47,055 nucleotides of DNA from an uncultured Lachnospiraceae bacterium (GTDB lineage: Bacteria; Bacillota; Clostridia; Lachnospirales; Lachnospiraceae). The stretch covers positions 1 to 47,055 of the forward strand of contig CAJTNC010000022.1 in the NCBI GenBank assembly GCA_910577955.1, read 5' to 3'. The notes beneath the pieces are model-generated. The model had not been told where the DNA came from and did not search any database. It was given only the letters and a program-made list of their open reading frames with translations. This document shows positions 42,053 through 47,055 of the stretch, piece by piece (position 1 is the first letter of the stretch; each line of letters begins with the position of its first letter). Made by a program: the position numbers and the translations under genes.

Positions 42053-43042
42053 ATGGTTTCTATCAAGGATGTGGCAAAACAGGCGGGCGTGGCGATCTCC
42101 ACGGTATCCAAGGTGCTGAACGGATATTCGGGCGTCAGCGAAGAGACAAAGAAAAGGGTGGAGGAAGCGGCAAAGGAACTGCACTTTGTGCCGAACTCCA
42201 TCGCGGCGGCTCTCTCCTCCAAGCAGACAGGAAGAATTGCGCTGGTGATGAACTTAAACACCCAGACCAAAGCGATCGATGAGATCGATATGCAGTATAT
42301 GGCGGGGGCGATACAGAAGGCCCAAGAGAAAAAGTTGGATCTGATCACCGTGTTTTTTTCCATGCTGAAGGGAAAGACGGTGGCGGAGATCATTCGATAT
42401 TTTCAGGCGCAGGGCATTGAGGGTATCATCGTCTACGGCCTTTCTCCGAACGACAGAGCGCTCTGGGAGGTCGTGGAAAAGGGCGTATTCAAGGCAGTAT
42501 TGGTGGATGCTTCCTGCCGCGGGAAGACGGTTTCGTGCATCGGCATCGACCACAGGCAGGCTCAGATCGATGTGGCGAGAAAGACCATACTGGAGAACGA
42601 ATCGAAAAAAATTCTGTATATCGCAGGGAAAAAGAATTCCTATCCGGGGGCGGAGCGTCTTGCGGGGATGGAGGAACTGGCAGAAGAGCTCTCCTGCAAG
42701 CTGCTTGTCCGCTATGGGGATTTCAGTGAGCTGAAAGCCAGAAATCTGACTTTTCAGTATGCAAAGAGCAGGGACGCGATCGTCTGCGGTTCGGATCTGA
42801 TGGCCATCGGGGCCATGCGGGCGCTGATCGAGATGGATATTTTCCGGCCGGTCTGCGGGTTTGACGGGTTAGTGCTCATGGGCTATGCCGGAAAGCAGAT
42901 GAATACGGTACAACAGAATTTTGCGGGTATTTCCGCCGCCGCTGTGGAAGAACTGCAGTATCTTCTGCGGGGCGGAGAGGGCAGGGAAGTCGTTCTGCCC
43001 CATACGATCGTGAGGATGAAGTATTTGGATATTATTGCGTAA
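42053..43042 (+). CDS. LacI-family regulator of the alpha-glucan operon (MalR-like)
   Basis: A 329-residue repressor with N-terminal helix-turn-helix VSIKDVAKQAGVAISTVSKVLNGYSGVSEETKKRVEEAA and a sensor domain with AIVCGSDLMAIGAMRALIEM and CGFDGLVLMGYAGKQMNTVQQNFAGI. It is first in an operon with glgP and malQ and has a palindrome at its own promoter, so it most likely senses maltodextrin or a glucan product and represses the operon. It has CAGGAGCGG before the ATG, and ends 33 bases before glgP. Confidence 0.9.
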   Translation: MVSIKDVAKQAGVAISTVSKVLNGYSGVSEETKKRVEEAAKELHFVPNSIAAALSSKQTGRIALVMNLNTQTKAIDEIDMQYMAGAIQKAQEKKLDLITVFFSMLKGKTVAEIIRYFQAQGIEGIIVYGLSPNDRALWEVVEKGVFKAVLVDASCRGKTVSCIGIDHRQAQIDVARKTILENESKKILYIAGKKNSYPGAERLAGMEELAEELSCKLLVRYGDFSELKARNLTFQYAKSRDAIVCGSDLMAIGAMRALIEMDIFRPVCGFDGLVLMGYAGKQMNTVQQNFAGISAAAVEELQYLLRGGEGREVVLPHTIVRMKYLDIIA

Positions 43043-43075
43043 GATGTAAAAATTGATGATAATAGGAGGCTTATT

Positions 43076-45409
43076 ATGACAGAATTACAGATGCCGAGGA
43101 AAGTGCTGCAGCTTAACATGGAGACACAGCTTGCTATGCTGGCAAAGAAACGGTATGGAAAAGAACTGGCGGAATGCACGGATGAGGAAGTTTATTATTC
43201 CGTTTTGGAACTGACAAAGGAGATGACGGAGGTCACGGAGGAGATCACGGGAGAAAAGAAGCTCTATTACATTTCCGCGGAATTTCTGATCGGAAAGCTT
43301 TTGTCCAATAACCTGATCAATCTGGGAATCTATGAGGATCTGGAGAAGATTCTGAAAAAGTACGGGAAAGATCTTTCTGCGATAGAGGAGGTAGAGCCGG
43401 AGCCGTCCCTCGGGAACGGCGGTCTGGGACGTCTGGCGGCGTGCTTTCTTGACTCTATCGCGACGCTGGGACTGCCCGGAGACGGGATCGGTCTGAATTA
43501 TCATTTCGGTTTGTTTAAGCAGATTTTTAAGGAAAAACTGCAGGAGGCGGAGCCGAATGCATGGATCGAGAACGACGGCTGGTTAAATAAGACGGAAACG
43601 ACGTTCGATGTATCGTTCGGTGATATGACAGTGAAGTCAAGACTTTATGACATTGATGTGGTTGGATATGACAGTGGTGTCAATAAACTGCATCTCTTCG
43701 ATATCGAGTCTGTGGACGAGAGCATTGTGAAAGACGGCATCAGCTTTGACAAGGAGGAGATCGAGAAGAATCTGACCTTGTTCTTATATCCCGATGATTC
43801 CGATGAGGCTGGAAATCTTCTGCGTATCTACCAGCAGTATTTTATGGTCAGCAACGGCGCCCAGCTCATCTTGCAGGAGATGAAGGAAAAGAAGCAGGAT
43901 CTGAGGAAGCTCTATGATTATTGCGTGATCCAGATCAATGACACCCATCCCACCATGGTGATCCCGGAATTGATCCGGATCTTGGTGGAAGATAAGGCAT
44001 TTACGCTGGATGAAGCCATCGAGGTGGTGAGCAAGACCTGCGCGTACACAAATCACACGATTTTAGCGGAAGCTTTGGAGAAGTGGCCCCTTTCCTATCT
44101 CGAGAAAGTGGTGCCGGGACTTGTGCCGATCATCAAAGAACTGGACAAAAGAGTGCGTGAGAAATATCCGAAAAACAAAAGTGTCTGGATCATCGACGAG
44201 GACGACAGAGTACATATGGCGCACATCGATATCCACTACGGCTTTTCGGTGAACGGTGTGGCGGCAATCCACACGGAGATTTTGAAAAACACGGAGCTGC
44301 ATGATTTTTATAAGATATATCCGGAGAAATTCAACAACAAGACAAACGGCATTACGTTCAGAAGATGGCTTTTGTCCTGCAACAGGGAGCTGTCCTCCTA
44401 TATCACGGGTCTGATCGGCAAAGGATACAAGAAGGATGCGGACGAGTTGGAGAAACTGCTTGAATTTGCGGACGACGCGGCGGTACTTGATAAACTTGCC
44501 GAGATCAAGCGTACGAAAAAGCAGGAGCTTGCGGCCTATGTGAAAGAAGTGGAAGGAGTGGAGTTAAATCCCGGCTCAATATTTGATATTCAGGTCAAGA
44601 GGCTCCACGAGTACAAGAGGCAGCAGATGAATGCGCTGTACATCATCCATAAATATCTGGAGATCAAGGGAGGGAAAATTCCGAAAAGACCGCTTACCTT
44701 TATTTTCGGGGCGAAGGCGGCGCCGGCCTATGTGATTGCGAGAGATATCATTCACCTGCTTTTAGTACTGCAGGAGATCGTAAATAATGACAAGGATGTC
44801 AGTCCTTATATGACAGTGCTGATGGTAGAAAACTACAATGTCAGCTATGCGGAGAAGATCATTCCCGCCTGCGATATTTCCGAACAGATATCTCTTGCTT
44901 CCAAAGAGGCTTCCGGCACCGGAAATATGAAATTTATGTTAAACGGCGCGGTGACGCTTGGAACGGCAGACGGCGCCAATGTGGAGATCCATGATCTGGT
45001 GGGGGATGACAATATTTATATCTTCGGGGAAGACGCCGATACGGTCATCGGTTACTATGAGGAAAAGAAAAAAGGAAAACCGGGCTATGTGTCGAAGAAA
45101 TATTATGAGAAGAGCAAAGTGATCAAAGAGGCGGTGGACTTTATTGTCGGAAAGCAGGCTATGGCAGTGGGCAACAAGGTTAATTTGAAGAGGCTGCACG
45201 ACGAGCTGTTGAATAAAGATTGGTTTATGACGTTACTTGATCTGGAGGATTACATCAGAGTGAAGGATCAGGCTTTTGCAGACTATGAGGACAGAACGAA
45301 GTGGAAGAAGATGATGCTGCACAATATTGCAAAAGCGGGATTTTTCTCTTCCGACAGAACCATAGCGGAGTATAATAGGGATATCTGGCATCTGGAAAAA
45401 ACGATTTGA
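43076..45409 (+). CDS. glgP: Glycogen/maltodextrin phosphorylase
   Basis: A 777-residue PLP-dependent GT35 phosphorylase that releases glucose-1-phosphate from alpha-1,4-glucan ends. The active-site motif EASGTGNMKFMLNGA holds the PLP lysine (Lys619); EPSLGNGGLGRLAACFLDS, NDTHPTMVIPEL and VKRLHEYKRQQMN are other family signatures. It is a little shorter than well-known enzymes (about 800-840) but complete. Near-consensus AGGAGG precedes the ATG. It forms one operon with malQ, 18 bases later, and with the LacI regulator. Confidence 0.96.
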   Translation: MTELQMPRKVLQLNMETQLAMLAKKRYGKELAECTDEEVYYSVLELTKEMTEVTEEITGEKKLYYISAEFLIGKLLSNNLINLGIYEDLEKILKKYGKDLSAIEEVEPEPSLGNGGLGRLAACFLDSIATLGLPGDGIGLNYHFGLFKQIFKEKLQEAEPNAWIENDGWLNKTETTFDVSFGDMTVKSRLYDIDVVGYDSGVNKLHLFDIESVDESIVKDGISFDKEEIEKNLTLFLYPDDSDEAGNLLRIYQQYFMVSNGAQLILQEMKEKKQDLRKLYDYCVIQINDTHPTMVIPELIRILVEDKAFTLDEAIEVVSKTCAYTNHTILAEALEKWPLSYLEKVVPGLVPIIKELDKRVREKYPKNKSVWIIDEDDRVHMAHIDIHYGFSVNGVAAIHTEILKNTELHDFYKIYPEKFNNKTNGITFRRWLLSCNRELSSYITGLIGKGYKKDADELEKLLEFADDAAVLDKLAEIKRTKKQELAAYVKEVEGVELNPGSIFDIQVKRLHEYKRQQMNALYIIHKYLEIKGGKIPKRPLTFIFGAKAAPAYVIARDIIHLLLVLQEIVNNDKDVSPYMTVLMVENYNVSYAEKIIPACDISEQISLASKEASGTGNMKFMLNGAVTLGTADGANVEIHDLVGDDNIYIFGEDADTVIGYYEEKKKGKPGYVSKKYYEKSKVIKEAVDFIVGKQAMAVGNKVNLKRLHDELLNKDWFMTLLDLEDYIRVKDQAFADYEDRTKWKKMMLHNIAKAGFFSSDRTIAEYNRDIWHLEKTI

Positions 45410-45427
45410 TGCAGATGGGGAGAAACT

Positions 45428-46897
45428 ATGAGAAGAAGCGGGGTATTACTACCAATTACAAGCATTCCGTCGAAGTATGGAATCGGAGGTTTTTCAAAAG
45501 AATGTTATGAGTTTGTGGATTTTCTGGAGCGGGCAGGACAGTCTCTGTGGCAGATCCTGCCTCTGGGACCCACAGGCTACGGGGATTCTCCCTATCAGTC
45601 CTTTTCCACCTATGCGGGCAATCCGTATTTTATCGATTTGGAGGAGCTGATCGAGGCAGGATGGATCACCGGAGAGGACTGCGGCGAAAGCAGCGCTGAA
45701 GAAAGATATATAGACTACGGAAAGATCTATGAAACCAGATTTGCCTTGCTGCGGAAAGCTTATGAGAACAGTAGTATCGAAAAGGATGAGGCCTTTCGGA
45801 AGTTCTGCGAGGACAATGCCTATTGGCTGGATGACTACGGGCTGTATATGGCGGTCAAGAATGCCTTCGGCGGAAAAAGTTTTATTGAGTGGGATGAGGA
45901 TATAAGATTCCGGAGACGGGCAGCCATGGAGCATTACAAAGAAACGTATGCGCAGGAGATCGGTTTTATCCGGTTCCAGCAGTATCTGTTTTCAAAGCAG
46001 TGGTCTGCGCTTCGGAGTTATGCGGCCGGAAAGGGCATTCGGATCATCGGCGATATACCGATTTATGTGGCTTACGATTCGGCGGACGTCTGGGCGGCGC
46101 CGGAACTGTTTCAGTTAGATAAGGATCTTAGGCCTGTGGGAGTGGCGGGCTGTCCGCCGGATGCGTTTTCCTCCACGGGGCAGCTTTGGGGGAACCCGCT
46201 GTACCGTTGGGAATATCACAAAGAAACAGGGTATGACTGGTGGATCAGGCGGATCGCCAGATGTTACGAACTTTATGATATTGTGCGTATCGATCATTTC
46301 AGAGGCTTTGACGAGTATTATTTTATTCCCTACGGCGATCCCACTGCAGAATACGGGCACTGGGAAAAGGGGCCGGGATATGATATCTTCCGGGTGATGA
46401 AGCAGAAGCTTGGAAAGATGGATGTGATCGCGGAGGATCTGGGATTTTTGACGCCCTCTGTGTTGAAGTTAGTGAAAAAAAGCGGATATCCGGGGATGAA
46501 AGTGCTGCTGTTTGCTTTTGACGGCGATTCCGACAGCGCATATCTGCCTCACAATTACGAAAAGAACGCCGTGGTTTACACGGGAACTCACGATAACGAC
46601 ACGATAGAGGGATGGTTAAAAAACGCAAAGAGAAAAACCGTTTCTTTCACGATGAGATATCTGAATGTAAAGAGAAAAAAGGATATCCGTCAGGCGATGA
46701 TAAGGGCGGCTCTTTCTTCGACGGCGGATACTGCGGTGATCCCGATCCAGGATTATCTTGGATTTGATAACAGCGCAAGAATGAATCTTCCATCCACCCT
46801 CGGAGAGAACTGGAAATGGAGACTTCTGCCCGGGGAGTTGACAGGGGAGCTTGCGGACGGCATGGCGGAACTTGCGAAGCTGTATGACAGAAAATAA
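45428..46897 (+). CDS. malQ: 4-alpha-glucanotransferase
   Basis: A 489-residue GH77 amylomaltase. N-terminal RRSGVLLPITSIPSKYGIGG and LPLGPTGYGDSPYQSFSTYAGNPYF are family hallmarks. Catalytic landmarks are the Asp in VRIDHFRGF, the Glu in IAEDLGFLTP and the Asp in GTHDNDT. It rearranges malto-oligosaccharides into longer chains that glgP can phosphorolyse and releases glucose. GGGGAG lies before the ATG; it is the last gene of the operon. Confidence 0.96.
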   Translation: MRRSGVLLPITSIPSKYGIGGFSKECYEFVDFLERAGQSLWQILPLGPTGYGDSPYQSFSTYAGNPYFIDLEELIEAGWITGEDCGESSAEERYIDYGKIYETRFALLRKAYENSSIEKDEAFRKFCEDNAYWLDDYGLYMAVKNAFGGKSFIEWDEDIRFRRRAAMEHYKETYAQEIGFIRFQQYLFSKQWSALRSYAAGKGIRIIGDIPIYVAYDSADVWAAPELFQLDKDLRPVGVAGCPPDAFSSTGQLWGNPLYRWEYHKETGYDWWIRRIARCYELYDIVRIDHFRGFDEYYFIPYGDPTAEYGHWEKGPGYDIFRVMKQKLGKMDVIAEDLGFLTPSVLKLVKKSGYPGMKVLLFAFDGDSDSAYLPHNYEKNAVVYTGTHDNDTIEGWLKNAKRKTVSFTMRYLNVKRKKDIRQAMIRAALSSTADTAVIPIQDYLGFDNSARMNLPSTLGENWKWRLLPGELTGELADGMAELAKLYDRK

Positions 46898-46990
46898 AAG
46901 AATAATGTAGCGGCTGCTTGCTTTGCAGGGGGCCGTTATTTCATATAATCCCGCTTATTAGAATTGATTTCTGGGTGATTGCGAAACTTA
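46898..46990 (+). terminator. Imperfect hairpin after malQ
   Basis: At about 46910-46938, GTAGCGGC-TGC can pair with GCA-GCCGTTAT leaving a GGGG bulge; it is followed by TTCATATAAT, not a clean T-tract. It is the likely but weak end of the alpha-glucan operon. Confidence 0.4.
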
Positions 46991-47018
46991 TTGATTTTGT
47001 TGTTTTGTTGTATAAAAT
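46991..47018 (+). promoter_or_regulatory. Promoter-like site for a gene beyond the window
   Basis: TTGATT (46991-46996), 16-base spacer, TAAAAT (47013-47018). The remaining 37 bases contain a CGCAG/CTGCG hairpin but no open gene start. Confidence 0.45.
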
Positions 47019-47055
47019 ATACGGTCCAACGCAGGCACGCTTTCGCTGCGGCTCG

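Overview
The window looks like chromosomal DNA of a gut-type Clostridia bacterium, most probably a Lachnospiraceae member. The reasons are strong AGGAGG ribosome sites, sigma-A promoters, Rho-independent terminators, moderate GC, a YesM/YesN-type two-component system, Lachnospiraceae-style surface proteins and sugar-catabolic loci typical of that group. This assignment rests on gene content and style and was not tested by any database search. I see no rRNA, CRISPR array, prophage or complete insertion sequence.

Layout. Positions 1-320 hold the end of a tRNA cluster (Val, Leu) and its terminator. Positions 466-5799 are mostly housekeeping and transport: a sodium-dependent NSS transporter, a MATE exporter, a HAD phosphatase, thioredoxin with its reductase, and a GtrA-like membrane protein. 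A single tRNA-Arg with its own promoter and terminator follows, then cardiolipin synthase, a DUF1700 membrane protein and a 43-residue Asn/Gln-rich peptide. Positions 8501-11898 form one operon: a THUMP-type RNA methyltransferase whose mRNA is predicted to be leaderless, a membrane-anchored protein that looks like a catalytically dead cell-wall amidase, an XTP/dITP pyrophosphatase and a YfcE-type phosphodiesterase. A six-gene tRNA cluster (Pro, Gly, Arg, His, Gln, Lys) follows, with a clear promoter and terminator, then a second MATE exporter.

Positions 14107-26893 are an L-rhamnose region. It has a divergent AraC-type regulator, rhamnulokinase, L-rhamnose isomerase and L-rhamnose mutarotase, then a convergent histidine kinase/response regulator pair. 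Divergent from that pair is a complete sugar ABC importer (fused ATPase, two permeases, lipoprotein binding protein). Import, mutarotation, isomerisation and phosphorylation are all here, but no rhamnulose-1-phosphate aldolase is.

Positions 27191-31570 hold an Rpn-family nuclease, a metallo-beta-lactamase-fold hydrolase, a third MATE exporter and a LacI-family repressor. Positions 31761-37202 hold an aldo/keto reductase with iron-sulfur motifs, an AraC regulator and two tandem GH13 alpha-glucosidases. Positions 37445-41937 hold an FAD oxidoreductase with a C-terminal Rieske domain, a small lipoprotein and a large wall-facing repeat protein. Positions 42053-46897 are an alpha-glucan operon: LacI-type regulator with a palindromic operator at its promoter, glycogen/maltodextrin phosphorylase and 4-alpha-glucanotransferase. 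Together with the two alpha-glucosidases these would convert malto- and isomalto-oligosaccharides into glucose and glucose-1-phosphate.

Most genes are recognisable families. I did not find an obviously new multi-gene system. The observations most worth checking are the predicted leaderless methyltransferase mRNA, the dead amidase-like protein in the same operon, the doubly regulated rhamnose locus without an aldolase, and the uncharacterised small peptides.
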